Shown here piece after piece: positions 7,953 through 16,619 of a DNA stretch of 32,280 bases (positions are counted from its first letter, which is position 1; each line of letters starts with the position of its first letter). The DNA lies in contig JANQLO010000010.1 of assembly GCA_028280505.1 (NCBI GenBank), forward strand, positions 1 to 32,280, read 5' to 3'. This DNA comes from Chromatiales bacterium (GTDB taxonomy: Bacteria; Pseudomonadota; Gammaproteobacteria; Chromatiales; Chromatiaceae). The translations under genes were made by a program, and so were the position numbers. The notes under the pieces are model-generated. The model did no database searches. It was given only the letters and a program-made list of their open reading frames with translations, and was not told the origin of the DNA.

Positions 7953-9576
7953 ACTGCCCCACCAAGCTACGCAGATTTTCGCCCAACTTCGCCAGCTCGG
8001 TGCTGGCCTCCGAGGTGTGCGCGACATTTTCGGCCGAGCGATCGGCCGACTGAGATATCGCCACCACGCTGCGATCGATTTCATGCGCCGCGGTCGCCTG
8101 CTCTTCGGCGGCACTGGCAATCTGTGCGTTCATATCGCGAATGGTGCCGACCGCGTCGACGATCAAGCCCAAGGCCTGACCGGCCTGTTCCGCACGATCG
8201 ATAGTCAGGCCCGTGTTCTCGCTACTGCGCTCGATCGCATTGACCGCTTGGCTGCTGCCGGATTGCAATTGCTCGATCATATCCTGGATTTCCTTGGTCG
8301 ACTCCTGAGTACGACTGGCCAGGGTACGCACCTCGTCGGCCACCACGGAAAATCCCCGCCCCTGTTCACCGGCGCGCGCAGCCTCGATCGCGGCGTTCAA
8401 TGCCAACAGATTGGTTTGTTCGGCGATGCCCCGAATCACATCCAGTACACCGCCGATCGATTCGCTTTTGGTGTTGAGTTCGGCTACCACACGTGCCGTT
8501 TCCTGCACACCTTGCACCAGATTCCCGATGGCCTCCTTCACACCGTCAACCTTGGTCTGACCATCACGCGCGTTTTGATCCGCGCCGGTTGCGGCCGCTG
8601 CGGCACCCTCTGCGCTACCGGCGATCTCCTTCACCGTCGCACTCATCTCGGTCACCGCGGTCGCGACCTGCTGAGTCTCGCCGCGCTGAGTCTCGATAGT
8701 CTCGACGGTCGAACTGCTAATCACCGACAGTTCTTCCGATGCGGTCGCGAGCTCGGCGCTCAAATCATTCATTTTGGCGACCGTATTCTGGATTTTTTCG
8801 GTGTAGGCATTGAAACCCCGCGCCAACGCAGAAACCTCGTCATTACCGTCGGCCGGTAACCGTTGGGTCAGATCACCGTCGCCCTCTGCAATCTGCCCCA
8901 TCGCCGTGGATGCCGTTTTTAAAGGCGCGACAATCGAACGCCGGATAACCAATACGACACCCAACAAAATGGCCAATGTAACCAATGTTTCAATCGCGAG
9001 CGTAGCGGCGACTTTGGCGAATGCTTCCTCGACGTCATCGACATAAATGCCCGAACCAATGATCCAGCCCCAGGGCTCGAAACCCTGTACATAAGAAATC
9101 TTCGGCTGCGGCTCGTCGCTGCCCGGCTTGGGCCAGTGGTAATCGACCATACCCGCACCGTCGGCACGCACGACTTCGACCATGTCGATGAACAATGCCA
9201 CGCCATTGGGGTCCTTGACGTTGGCGACATTCTTGCCGTCCAGGCTCGGCTTGATCGGATGCATGATCATGACGGGCGTCATGTCGTTGACCCAGAAGTA
9301 GTTATCGCTGTCGTAGCGCAACACGCTGAGCGCCTTTAGCGCACCTTCACGTGCCTCGGCATCGCTGAGTTCGCCCGCCTGCGCCCGGGCATGAAAAGCT
9401 TTGACGACACTAACCGCCGTATCCGTCAGCGAGTGCACCTTTTCGGTCTTGTCGGCATACAACTGATCGCGCAGCGAAAACAGGTTCGATGCCGAAAGAA
9501 CGAGATAACCGATGACGACAAGCACCAGCAAGGCGAGCAATTTCTGACTAATGGTGAATCGATTGAGACGTAACAT
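7939..9576 (-). CDS. Methyl-accepting chemotaxis protein with sCache-like sensor
   Basis: A transmembrane chemoreceptor of 545 residues. The order is membrane helix (about 11-30), periplasmic sensor (35-185), second helix (190-212), HAMP (about 213-265), and a cytoplasmic methyl-accepting coiled coil to the end. The sensor has [17 protein letters not shown] and [15 protein letters not shown], the marks of a single Cache (sCache_2) domain that binds small ligands such as organic acids. The hairpin tip [18 protein letters not shown] contacts CheA/CheW. No C-terminal pentapeptide for CheR is visible. The ATG at 9576 has GGGGAA seven bases upstream; the open frame continues to 9639 without support. 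A sigma28-like promoter lies about 75 bases before the start. Confidence 0.95.
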   Translation of the reverse strand: MLRLNRFTISQKLLALLVLVVIGYLVLSASNLFSLRDQLYADKTEKVHSLTDTAVSVVKAFHARAQAGELSDAEAREGALKALSVLRYDSDNYFWVNDMTPVMIMHPIKPSLDGKNVANVKDPNGVALFIDMVEVVRADGAGMVDYHWPKPGSDEPQPKISYVQGFEPWGWIIGSGIYVDDVEEAFAKVAATLAIETLVTLAILLGVVLVIRRSIVAPLKTASTAMGQIAEGDGDLTQRLPADGNDEVSALARGFNAYTEKIQNTVAKMNDLSAELATASEELSVISSSTVETIETQRGETQQVATAVTEMSATVKEIAGSAEGAAAAATGADQNARDGQTKVDGVKEAIGNLVQGVQETARVVAELNTKSESIGGVLDVIRGIAEQTNLLALNAAIEAARAGEQGRGFSVVADEVRTLASRTQESTKEIQDMIEQLQSGSSQAVNAIERSSENTGLTIDRAEQAGQALGLIVDAVGTIRDMNAQIASAAEEQATAAHEIDRSVVAISQSADRSAENVAHTSEASTELAKLGENLRSLVGQFKLS

Positions 9577-9657
9577 GGTGCTTCCCCGTGCTTGAATAAT
9601 ATTTATACAACGAACCCGGCAATTAAGCGCATCCGGCACGAATCGGGATCGTTAATT

Positions 9658-9684
9658 GCTGCGGCCGCACAGGGCAGAACTTTA
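9658..9684 (-). promoter_or_regulatory. Putative sigma28 (FliA) promoter of the sCache chemoreceptor
   Basis: On the minus strand TAAAGTTC (9684-9677) is followed after 11 bases by GCCGCAGC (9665-9658). The E. coli FliA consensus is TAAAGTTT-N11-GCCGATAA: the -35 matches at 7 of 8, the -10 only in its first four bases. The stronger argument is that the same word CATAAAGTTCTG, followed by GGCCGC at similar distance, precedes the other chemoreceptor gene. Confidence 0.45.
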
Positions 9685-9786
9685 TGATCTACGTTAAATT
9701 GCGAGAATGCGCTTCCCTATCAGATACTTGGGGATGTACCGCCGGCATGGGCAAACCGACCCGGCTTTCGGGAAACAGAAAAGAAC

Positions 9787-10185
9787 CTAGGGTCTGGGCA
9801 CACTGAGCGTGACCTCGCGGCCGCCGTAGCCGTGCACGAGGTCGTGTGCGCGGACCTTGATCCAGGTAAATTCGTATGGAATCTTGACGTTAGCCAGGCT
9901 ACGGGTAAACGGTTGTTCGTGAACATGCGGATGCGCCAGCACCCGGGTTGCCAAAATCTCATCGTCCGGCCCGATGATTTCCCAACGATTGGCATAGTGC
10001 CGCCAACCCTCATCGGCATGACGTACCGTCACATCGATGTGGTAATGGCCGGGCTGGGCCGACGGGCGGATCTCTACCCGCAACACATCAGCTAATCCGG
10101 CCCAGACCTGCGATAGCGCAAACAAGCCGAGCAGTAAAACGACGACAGTCAGCCGCGTCTTAACCAATCGATGATGGGATCCCAT
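9787..10185 (-). CDS. Small secreted protein of unknown function
   Basis: A 132-residue protein with a charged N-terminus and one hydrophobic stretch (TVVVLLLGLFALSQVWAG, about residues 13-30) that reads as a signal peptide. The mature part is rich in His and aromatic residues and in beta-strand-like alternation (YHIDVTVRH, YANRWEII, HPHVHEQPF, FTWIKVRAHDLVHGYGG), suggesting a small beta-sandwich in the periplasm. The clustered histidines might bind metal, which is speculation. I do not recognise the family. The ATG at 10185 overlaps the end of the parA-like gene by 37 bases. A TTG at 10170 is an alternative that shortens the overlap. Overlap and strand imply co-expression with the ParA protein. 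Confidence 0.7.
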   Translation of the reverse strand: MGSHHRLVKTRLTVVVLLLGLFALSQVWAGLADVLRVEIRPSAQPGHYHIDVTVRHADEGWRHYANRWEIIGPDDEILATRVLAHPHVHEQPFTRSLANVKIPYEFTWIKVRAHDLVHGYGGREVTLSVPRP

Positions 10186-10778
10186 TGCACCACGTCCGGC
10201 GCCACTTGCGATGGCGCCAATTCAAACAGTCCCAGACCTGTTTCGGCCGCTCGGATGTAATTCTGACTCTCGCGCAAATGGGTCAGCAGCGGGATGTCAT
10301 ATTCGGTCAGAAAGGCCTCCAGCGCATGATAAATCCGGGTATTTTCGCGTACCCGGTTGGCAATCAGGCCGATCCTGGTCTGACCACGCGAGATTCTCCC
10401 CGATTTGAGCAACTCCTCGATGAAACGCTTGGCGGCCCGCATGTCGATCGGCGACGGCAGAACAGGCACTAACAGGACGTCCGCACGACGAAGCAACTGG
10501 GTCAGACGAGGCCCATAGACGCCGGCCGGGGCATCCATTAAGGCGATGTCTGTACCATGTGCGGCACGCGCATCGCCCTCGACCGCATCGACACCCTCGA
10601 TTCGCGGGACACCCTCATAATCCTCGCGCGCCTCAAGCCAGTCGATACTCGAACGCTGTGGATCGAAGTCGATCAATGCAACCTTATCGCCTTCATCGGC
10701 ATACCAGGTCGCTAGATTGGTGGCGATAGTGGTCTTACCGCAACCGCCTTTGGCATTCATGCAGAGAATGTTCTGCAT
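10149..10778 (-). CDS. Orphan ParA/MinD-family ATPase
   Basis: A 209-residue P-loop ATPase. The deviant Walker A KGGCGKTT starts at residue 10, with the signature lysine (K10) of the ParA/MinD group. ALIDFDPQRSS is the A' motif, and IALMDAPAGVYG is the Walker B region. Its short length and the lack of an N-terminal DNA-binding helix-turn-helix match small ParA proteins that position cell components such as chemoreceptor arrays, carboxysomes or flagella. Plasmid/chromosome ParA usually sits next to ParB, and no parB is present. Its neighbours are two chemoreceptor genes, so a role in placing receptors is a reasonable guess. GGGGAGA lies seven bases before the ATG. It is divergent from the haem chemoreceptor gene and coupled to the small secreted-protein gene. 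Confidence 0.9.
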   Translation of the reverse strand: MQNILCMNAKGGCGKTTIATNLATWYADEGDKVALIDFDPQRSSIDWLEAREDYEGVPRIEGVDAVEGDARAAHGTDIALMDAPAGVYGPRLTQLLRRADVLLVPVLPSPIDMRAAKRFIEELLKSGRISRGQTRIGLIANRVRENTRIYHALEAFLTEYDIPLLTHLRESQNYIRAAETGLGLFELAPSQVAPDVVQWDPIIDWLRRG

Positions 10779-10855
10779 TCAGATTCTCCCCTTCGTTTTG
10801 ATTCGCTAAGTGATTAGTTGGGCGCATTACAGACGACTTGAGCCGAGTCGACAAG

Positions 10856-10878
10856 CGGCCTGTCGGAATCGCAGGCCG
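10856..10878. repeat. Inverted repeat in the parA/chemoreceptor divergent spacer
   Basis: CGGCCTG at 10856-10862 and CAGGCCG at 10872-10878 form a perfect 7-bp inverted repeat around a 9-base centre. It lies in the 231-base spacer between the divergent parA-like and chemoreceptor genes. It could be an operator or a leader hairpin for parA; no factor can be named. Confidence 0.4.
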
Positions 10879-10940
10879 AGACATCAGTGCGATATTCTGA
10901 CGCAGAGCAATCGACGTGCCGATATTGTGCATGTTGGGCA

Positions 10941-10966
10941 TAAAGTTCTGGAAATTTGGCCGCTAA
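10941..10966 (+). promoter_or_regulatory. Putative sigma28 (FliA) promoter of the haem-type chemoreceptor
   Basis: TAAAGTTC at 10941-10948 and GCCGCTAA at 10959-10966 match TAAAGTTT and GCCGATAA at 7 of 8 positions each. The spacer is 10 bases, one short of the E. coli consensus. Transcription would start near 10974, giving a leader of about 36 bases. The word CATAAAGTTCTG is shared exactly with the other chemoreceptor gene's upstream region. Confidence 0.55.
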
Positions 10967-11009
10967 TTCGAGTGTTACACGATGATGTCACACATACGGA
11001 AACCCGATC

Positions 11010-12620
11010 ATGCAAGCCAACCGGTTTTCAGTCCAAACAAAAATACTGGCCGCCCTGGCCGTCGTTTTCGCCACGTTGATGATCGCTACGACATGGCATA
11101 TGGCGGTCACCGAGCGTGACATGGTGCAAGAACTGGCCGAAGACAAAGCGCTAGATACCGCAAGCTCTTTCTTCGACGGCGTCAACACCATGATGCTCAC
11201 GGGAACCATGTCGCAACGCGAGGTACTGCGCCAGAAAATGCTGGCACATGAGGGCGTTACCGAGACACGGATCATCCGCAGTCCCGAGATCACTACGGTC
11301 TTCGGCCCCGGCAATCCCGAACAAAAAATCACGGACGAACTCGACCGACGGGCCCTAGCCGGCGAACAGATCATAGAGGCGGGTATGGACGCCGACGGGC
11401 GTACAGTCACCGTACTTACCCCAATCCTCGCCACCAGCGACTTTCGCGGCACTAACTGCCTGACCTGCCATGTCGTCGCCGAAGGTACCGTACTCGGCGC
11501 CACAAGGGTAAGTTATTCCCTGGCGTCGCTGGACAAGCGGATCGACCGCAATCTTCTGATCGCCGGTGGACTGAATGTCGCCATGCTCGTCGTCGGCATC
11601 ATTGTGATCACCTGGCTACTACGCCATATCGTCGTCAAACCGATCTCCACGATGCGCAATGTCATGAACCGAATCGAGTCCAACGCCGACCTCAGCCTAA
11701 GGCTCGACGTCAATAGCAAGGACGAAATCGGAGGATTGTCACTCGCATTCAACAAAATGCTGGGGAGATTCAGCGACAGCCTGCACGAAGTCTGCGAGAC
11801 CACGACCGAACTGAAGGAGGTCGCCGACAAAATTACCGATATGTCGGAAAAAACCGCCGCGGCGGCTGAACAGCAACGTAGCGAAACCGACGCGGTCGCC
11901 ACTGCGATCACCGAACTGGAGTCGACCGCCGTGCAGGTTCGCGAGGGCGCCAGTGGCGCTGCCGACGCCTCGATAGAAGCCGATCAGGCTGCGAGCAACG
12001 GCGCGACCACGACGCGCGCCGCGATCGACGGCATCCACGAATTGGTCACCGAAATCGAACGTGCGGCCGATGTGATCGAACAATTGGACGAACGCAGCCA
12101 GCGGGTCGGCGGCGTCCTCGACGTGATCAAGTCGATCGCCGAGCAGACCAATCTATTGGCCCTGAATGCCGCCATCGAGGCTGCACGTGCGGGCGAGAGC
12201 GGTCGCGGTTTCGCCGTGGTTGCCGACGAGGTGCGCTCGCTGGCCACACGTTCGCACGAATCGACCCAGGAAATCGAGAAAATCATCGAACAACTGCAAG
12301 TCGGCGCTCGCGACGCGGTCTCGGTGATGTCGCACGCCAAACACAGTGCGGAACAACGCCGTGAACAGGTCGAAACGGCCGATAGCGGGCTGAACCTGAT
12401 CGCCGAACGGGTCGGTCGTATTCGCGAACTCAACACCCAGATGGCATCGGCAGCCGACGAACAAAGCGCGGTAACCCAAAGCGTGGGGCGCAATGTGATC
12501 AATATCAGCCAGTTGGCCGAACACACGGCGCTGGACGCAGAGCACACCACCGAAGTCAGCGAAATCTTGAATGATCTATCGGAACGCCTGTCCCTGCTGG
12601 TGAAATGTTTCCGATTCTAG
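11010..12620 (+). CDS. Methyl-accepting chemotaxis protein with periplasmic c-type haem sensor domain
   Basis: A 536-residue chemoreceptor with a membrane helix at about 10-28, a periplasmic domain (30-180), a second helix (183-205), HAMP (206-258) and a cytoplasmic signalling coil with tip [18 protein letters not shown]. The sensor holds C150-L-T-C-H154, a CXXCH motif for covalent haem c, in [17 protein letters not shown]. Before it come VTETRIIRS and a FGPGNPEQ segment. This combination is seen in DUF3365/Tll0287-like haem sensors and in the haem-c chemoreceptors described from Geobacter and Desulfovibrio. Redox, oxygen or NO sensing is the likely input. The motif lies on the periplasmic side, as cytochrome c maturation requires. 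The stop shares a CTAG tetramer with the ubiD stop on the opposite strand. Confidence 0.94.
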   Translation: MQANRFSVQTKILAALAVVFATLMIATTWHMAVTERDMVQELAEDKALDTASSFFDGVNTMMLTGTMSQREVLRQKMLAHEGVTETRIIRSPEITTVFGPGNPEQKITDELDRRALAGEQIIEAGMDADGRTVTVLTPILATSDFRGTNCLTCHVVAEGTVLGATRVSYSLASLDKRIDRNLLIAGGLNVAMLVVGIIVITWLLRHIVVKPISTMRNVMNRIESNADLSLRLDVNSKDEIGGLSLAFNKMLGRFSDSLHEVCETTTELKEVADKITDMSEKTAAAAEQQRSETDAVATAITELESTAVQVREGASGAADASIEADQAASNGATTTRAAIDGIHELVTEIERAADVIEQLDERSQRVGGVLDVIKSIAEQTNLLALNAAIEAARAGESGRGFAVVADEVRSLATRSHESTQEIEKIIEQLQVGARDAVSVMSHAKHSAEQRREQVETADSGLNLIAERVGRIRELNTQMASAADEQSAVTQSVGRNVINISQLAEHTALDAEHTTEVSEILNDLSERLSLLVKCFRF

Positions 12621-14083
12621 TCGATCCCTAGTTGCGGCCAGATCTCGTCGACCCGGGCCTTCACGCCCGGGTCCATCGTAATGGGCCGCCCCCATTCACG
12701 CGAGGTTTCGCCCGGCCATTTGTTGGTCGCGTCAAAACCGATCTTTCCGCCGAGCCCCGACACCGGTGAGGCGAAATCCAGGTAATCGATCGGCGTGCTC
12801 TCGACCAGCGTGGTGTCGCGCACCGGATCCATGCGCGTGGTCATCGCCCAGATGACATCGTTCCAGTCACGCACGTTCACATCGTCGTCCGTCACGATGA
12901 CGAACTTGGTGTACATGAACTGACGCAGAAACGACCAGACACCAAACATCACCCGCTTGGCATGACCGGCATATTGTTTCTTCATACCGACCACCGCCAT
13001 ACGGTAGGAGCAACCCTCCGGTGGCAGATAAAAATCGACGATCTCGGGGAACTGCTTTTGTAAAATCGGGACGAAAACCTCGTTCAGCGCCACGCCGAGG
13101 ATGGCCGGTTCATCCGGCGGCCGACCAGTATAGGTGCTGTGATAGATCGGTTTGTCGCGATGGGTGATGCGATCGATGGTGAATACCGGAAAATGATCGA
13201 CCTCGTTGTAGTAACCGGTATGGTCGCCAAACGGCCCTTCGGGTGCGGTATCGTCCGGATGGATATGACCTTCGAGCACAAACTCGGCAGCGGCCGGTAC
13301 CTGAAGATCCGAGCCGACGCATGCAGCAACCTCGGTACGCCCCCCGCGCAGCAGACCGGCGAAGGCATACTCCGACAGCGTATCGGGTACCGGCGTTACC
13401 GCGCCGAGGATGGTCGCCGGGTCGGCCCCCAAAGCCACCGCAACCGGAAACGGTTCCCCCGGGCGCGCCTGCTGCCAGTCGCGAAAATCGAGCGCACCGC
13501 CTCGATGCGCCAACCAACGCATAATCACCCGATTGCGGCCAATCACCTGCATACGGTAGATGCCCAGGTTCTGGCGGCTTTTGTGCGGCCCGCGTGTCAC
13601 CACCAGACCCCAGGTGATCAGCGGACCGGCGTCCTCGGGCCAGCAAGTCTGCACCGGGATACCCGTGAGATCGACTGCATCACCCTCGATGACATGAGTC
13701 TGACAGGCAGCACCTTTGATCTGCTTGGGTGCCATATCGAGCACCTTGCGGAATACCGGTAACTTGTCCCAGGCATCTTTCATACCTTTCGGCGGCTCCG
13801 GCTCCTTGAGCTGCGACAACAACACACCGACCTCACGCAGCGCATCGACCGATTCCTCCCCCATGCCGAGTGCGACCCGCTGAGGCGTACCGAACAAATT
13901 GCCCAGTACGGGAATCTCATGCCCCCTGGGATTTTCGAACAACAACGCGGGCCCACCGGCCCGCAGTGTGCGGTCACAGATCTCGGTCATTTCCAGACAG
14001 GGGTCGATCTCGGTATGGATGCGTTTTAGCATTCCGCGCTGTTCGAGTTGCTCGATAAAGTCACGCAGATCGCGATATTTCAT
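12617..14083 (-). CDS. ubiD: 4-hydroxy-3-polyprenylbenzoate decarboxylase
   Basis: UbiD removes the carboxyl group from prenylated 4-hydroxybenzoate in ubiquinone synthesis, using the prenylated FMN made by UbiX. The 488-residue protein has the full family length. It starts [14 protein letters not shown] and carries [21 protein letters not shown], which holds the metal/cofactor-binding Asn near 172. [12 protein letters not shown] (282-292) and the C-terminal [13 protein letters not shown] are also present. AGGA sits seven bases before the ATG. No ubiX or prenyltransferase gene is nearby, so the pathway is dispersed. It converges on the haem chemoreceptor gene with a four-base overlap and is divergent from the small YeaQ-like gene. 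Confidence 0.97.
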   Translation of the reverse strand: MKYRDLRDFIEQLEQRGMLKRIHTEIDPCLEMTEICDRTLRAGGPALLFENPRGHEIPVLGNLFGTPQRVALGMGEESVDALREVGVLLSQLKEPEPPKGMKDAWDKLPVFRKVLDMAPKQIKGAACQTHVIEGDAVDLTGIPVQTCWPEDAGPLITWGLVVTRGPHKSRQNLGIYRMQVIGRNRVIMRWLAHRGGALDFRDWQQARPGEPFPVAVALGADPATILGAVTPVPDTLSEYAFAGLLRGGRTEVAACVGSDLQVPAAAEFVLEGHIHPDDTAPEGPFGDHTGYYNEVDHFPVFTIDRITHRDKPIYHSTYTGRPPDEPAILGVALNEVFVPILQKQFPEIVDFYLPPEGCSYRMAVVGMKKQYAGHAKRVMFGVWSFLRQFMYTKFVIVTDDDVNVRDWNDVIWAMTTRMDPVRDTTLVESTPIDYLDFASPVSGLGGKIGFDATNKWPGETSREWGRPITMDPGVKARVDEIWPQLGID

Positions 14084-14144
14084 GGTGTTTTCCTGCGATA
14101 ATCCGCGGCTACTTTAACCCAAAGGCGCGTATCGCCCCGACAAG

Positions 14145-14387
14145 ATGCACATCGTTTTGTTTTTGATCCTCGGCGGGCTCGCCGGTTGGCTGGCGTCCGC
14201 TCTCATCAGAGGGCGCGGATTAGGCCTATGGGGCAATATCGGTGTCGGTGTGGTCGGTGCCGTACTCGGCGGTACCCTATTAGGTCATGTCGGCGTACGT
14301 ATGGGCGGACCACTGGGCCAATGGATGACCGCCCTGCTGGGTGCCGTGCTGTTGCTCTGGGTAGCACGCTTGTTAGGGCGTCGTTGA
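14145..14387 (+). CDS. Small YeaQ/YmgE-type (transglycosylase-associated) membrane protein
   Basis: An 80-residue, glycine-rich membrane protein with three hydrophobic helices: residues 2-20, 28-48 and 57-78. LILGGLAGWLAS at the start and GLWGNIGVGVVGAVLGG in the middle are the hallmark of the GlsB/YeaQ/YmgE family. Members are linked to general stress responses, and their molecular role is unknown. The gene is divergent from ubiD (61-base spacer) and ends 32 bases before the glycosyltransferase gene, which it may co-transcribe with. The ATG has no clear Shine-Dalgarno. Confidence 0.85.
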   Translation: MHIVLFLILGGLAGWLASALIRGRGLGLWGNIGVGVVGAVLGGTLLGHVGVRMGGPLGQWMTALLGAVLLLWVARLLGRR

Positions 14388-14419
14388 TTTTATCGCCTAC
14401 CAATTTCGGCCAAGTTCTC

Positions 14420-15637
14420 GTGAAAAAAAAACTGCTGTACCTCGTCCATCGGCTGCCATATCCCCCAAACAAAGGCGATAAAATCGCGTCGTTCAATCTT
14501 CTGCGTTTTCTCGCCGAACGTTATGAGGTGTTTGTCGGCACCTTCATCGACGATCCGGAAGACCGTCAATACGTCGATAAGGTTGCCGGTTATTGCAGCG
14601 ACCTGTGTGCCCCCGAGATAAAACCGACCCATGCACGCATCGCCAGCCTACGCGGCCTGCTGACCGGCGAGGCCTTATCGTTGCCGTATCTACGCCACAC
14701 GACATTGCAGCAATGGACCGATCGAGTTCTGGAACGGGAAAAGCCGGAGCGTATCGTGATATTCAGCGGACCCATGGCACAGTATGTCAGTGGGAAGTTG
14801 CCACACGACAGCATCAGTCTGTTCGATATGGTCGACGTCGATTCCGAGAAGTGGCGCAGTTATGGCGAACGGAAGCCCTGGCCGATGAGTTGGCTTTACC
14901 GACGCGAGGCCGACAAACTCTTGTCCTTCGAGCGTCGCATGGCAACCGAATTTGACAGTACGGTATTCGTTTCAAAAGAAGAGGCCAAATTATTTCGTGG
15001 CCTGGCACCGGAATCGGCCCATAAAACCACCTATCGCATCCAAGGGGTCGACAGCGCCTTTTTCGATCCCTCGTTGGCGTTCGAAAATCCATATCCGGAC
15101 AACGCGCCTGCACTGGTGTTCACGGGTGCCATGGATTATTGGCCCAATGTCGATGCCGTCACCTGGTTTGCCGCGGAGGCCTTCTCGCACATCCGCGAGC
15201 AGGTACCGAACGCTCTATTTTGTATCGTCGGCAGACGGCCGGCACCCGAGGTCATGCGGTTAGCCGAACAACCGGGGATTCTCGTCACCGGGGGCGTACC
15301 GGACGTTCGGCCCTATTTGGCCCATGCACGCGCCGCTGCACTGCCACTGAAGATTGCGCGCGGCATTCAGAACAAGGTCTTGGAGGCCATGGCGATGCAG
15401 CTACCGGTGCTGGCAACCCCCGGAGCCATGACCGGCATCCAGGCCTTTCCCGGTTTCGAACCCACGGTAAGCGAACAAGCCGACGAACTGGCCAACGCCG
15501 CAATCCGTTTGTTGCAGTCCCCTCGATGCACCGACCGTGCCGGACGCGACTGCGTGTTAGCGCGCTACGACTGGGACGCCAATCTGCAACGCATCGCCCG
15601 GCTACTTGAAACGGGCGAAATCGAGCCCGACCTGTGA
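14420..15637 (+). CDS. Glycosyltransferase of the TIGR03087 type (PEP-CTERM/XrtA-associated)
   Basis: A 405-residue GT-B glycosyltransferase. The N-terminal half opens with KLLYLVHRLPYPPNKGDKI, a signature I associate with the TIGR03087 'stp1' family that accompanies exosortase/PEP-CTERM systems. The C-terminal half has LVFTGAMDYWPNVDAV, a donor-binding CIVGRRPAPEV, and NKVLEAMAMQLPVLATP with the conserved EX7E-like glutamate. It should transfer a sugar during exopolysaccharide or surface-glycan synthesis in the cytoplasm. The start is a GTG at 14420 directly followed by nine A residues (VKKK). Upstream open frame to 14186 is the shadow of the previous gene. A PEP-CTERM-like protein lies 1 kb downstream, which supports the link. 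Confidence 0.88.
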   Translation: MKKKLLYLVHRLPYPPNKGDKIASFNLLRFLAERYEVFVGTFIDDPEDRQYVDKVAGYCSDLCAPEIKPTHARIASLRGLLTGEALSLPYLRHTTLQQWTDRVLEREKPERIVIFSGPMAQYVSGKLPHDSISLFDMVDVDSEKWRSYGERKPWPMSWLYRREADKLLSFERRMATEFDSTVFVSKEEAKLFRGLAPESAHKTTYRIQGVDSAFFDPSLAFENPYPDNAPALVFTGAMDYWPNVDAVTWFAAEAFSHIREQVPNALFCIVGRRPAPEVMRLAEQPGILVTGGVPDVRPYLAHARAAALPLKIARGIQNKVLEAMAMQLPVLATPGAMTGIQAFPGFEPTVSEQADELANAAIRLLQSPRCTDRAGRDCVLARYDWDANLQRIARLLETGEIEPDL

Positions 15638-15736
15638 CCTGCCACCCAATGCCGTCTCAGGGGCATCGCCCGGACGAACTCTCGGGCTAGAATTGCAGTG
15701 ATTTCAACGCGCGACAGCGCCCTCAAGGTAAGGTCT

Positions 15737-16330
15737 ATGAGCCAACTTCCCCGTGACTTCGTTGCCCAACAGATCAGTGAATCCATCGCCGTAAAAGAGG
15801 CCATGCTGAACGATGCGGAACTGATCGAGCAAGTCGAAGCCGTAGCTGATCTGATCGTCGACAGCTATCGCAACGGCGGCAAGGTTTTGATCGCCGGCAA
15901 CGGCGGTAGCGCGGCCGATGCTCAACATATCGCCGCGGAACTGGTGAGCCGTTTCACCTTTGATCGCCCGGCCCTGCCGGCGATGGCGTTGACGACCGAC
16001 ACGTCTATCCTGACTGCAATCAGCAACGACTACGGATACGAATCGCTGTTCAGCCGGCAACTCGAGGCGAATGCCCGTCCGGGTGATGTGTTTATCGCGA
16101 TATCGACTTCAGGAAACTCACCGAACATCGTGCGAGCGCTCACCGCGGCACACAAACTCGACATCGCCTCGGTTGGCCTGACCGGCGCCACGGGCGGCCA
16201 GATGGCCGACCTGTGTCGTACCTGTATCCGCATCCCTTCAACCGACGTACCGCGCATTCAGGAAGGCCATATCACCATTGGCCATATTCTATGCGCCACA
16301 ACCGAACACAGATTGTTTACATCAGACTGA
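15737..16330 (+). CDS. gmhA: Sedoheptulose-7-phosphate isomerase
   Basis: GmhA converts sedoheptulose 7-phosphate to D-glycero-D-manno-heptose 7-phosphate, the first step towards ADP-heptose for the lipopolysaccharide core. This 197-residue SIS-domain protein has AGNGGSAADAQHIAAELVSR at 54-73 with zinc ligands H64 and E68. ISTSGNSPN (122-130) binds phosphate, and IQEGHITIGH supplies Q175 and H183. These agree with the E. coli pattern, offset by three. The ATG at 15737 has AAGG just upstream; open frame from a GTG at 15698 adds a segment without family likeness. Its place between the glycosyltransferase and the sorted-protein gene fits a cell-surface role. An AT-rich spacer follows. Confidence 0.95.
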   Translation: MSQLPRDFVAQQISESIAVKEAMLNDAELIEQVEAVADLIVDSYRNGGKVLIAGNGGSAADAQHIAAELVSRFTFDRPALPAMALTTDTSILTAISNDYGYESLFSRQLEANARPGDVFIAISTSGNSPNIVRALTAAHKLDIASVGLTGATGGQMADLCRTCIRIPSTDVPRIQEGHITIGHILCATTEHRLFTSD

Positions 16331-16565
16331 CCAACGACATCTACAACAATCTGTCCGGCAGAATATTACGGAATCAATACAGAAAATTTTATTTAAATTT
16401 ACAAATTTATTTCAGCACAGACGCCTGACGAACAATCGGGTCACATCGCCGATAAGAAAAAAATTCTTATTAAAAATCAATTAGATGTCGAAAAAGTTTA
16501 CATTTTTAAACATCCTTTTTACGCATCCAGACATAAGTACCTGACAATATAAGAATTCCCCTCTT
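16331..16565. other. AT-rich intergenic region upstream of the sorted-protein gene
   Basis: This spacer is visibly much richer in A/T than the surrounding genes. It contains three AAATTT words at 16384, 16395 and 16403 and long A or T runs near 16457-16475, and it has no convincing gene. A short inverted repeat (GTTTA, then TAAAC) lies near 16496-16511. Such DNA is likely curved. In front of a sigma54 promoter it is where an enhancer-binding protein and a DNA-bending protein would act, which is inference. Confidence 0.5.
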
Positions 16566-16580
16566 TGGCGCTTTTTTTGC
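16566..16580 (+). promoter_or_regulatory. sigma54 (RpoN) promoter of the sorted-protein gene
   Basis: TGGCGC at 16566-16571 and TTGC at 16577-16580 reproduce the -24/-12 pattern TGGCAC-N5-TTGC with exact spacing (GG and GC ten bases apart) and one mismatch. Transcription would start near 16592, 28 bases before the ATG at 16620. sigma54 control through the PrsK/PrsR regulators is known for PEP-CTERM systems. Confidence 0.7.
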
Positions 16581-16619
16581 GTAGTTGGCAACCTCTATTT
16601 GCCGAGCACAGAGGGTAAG

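Noticed and set aside
7792-8859. A 355-codon plus-strand frame
   Set aside because: Opposite the conserved chemoreceptor signalling domain; a compositional shadow.
10735-10941. A 68-codon minus-strand frame containing LRQNIAL, like the ferredoxin domain of the reductase
   Set aside because: Similarity is limited to the shared 17-base word. No cluster cysteines follow, and it overlaps the start of parA, so it is not called a gene or pseudogene.
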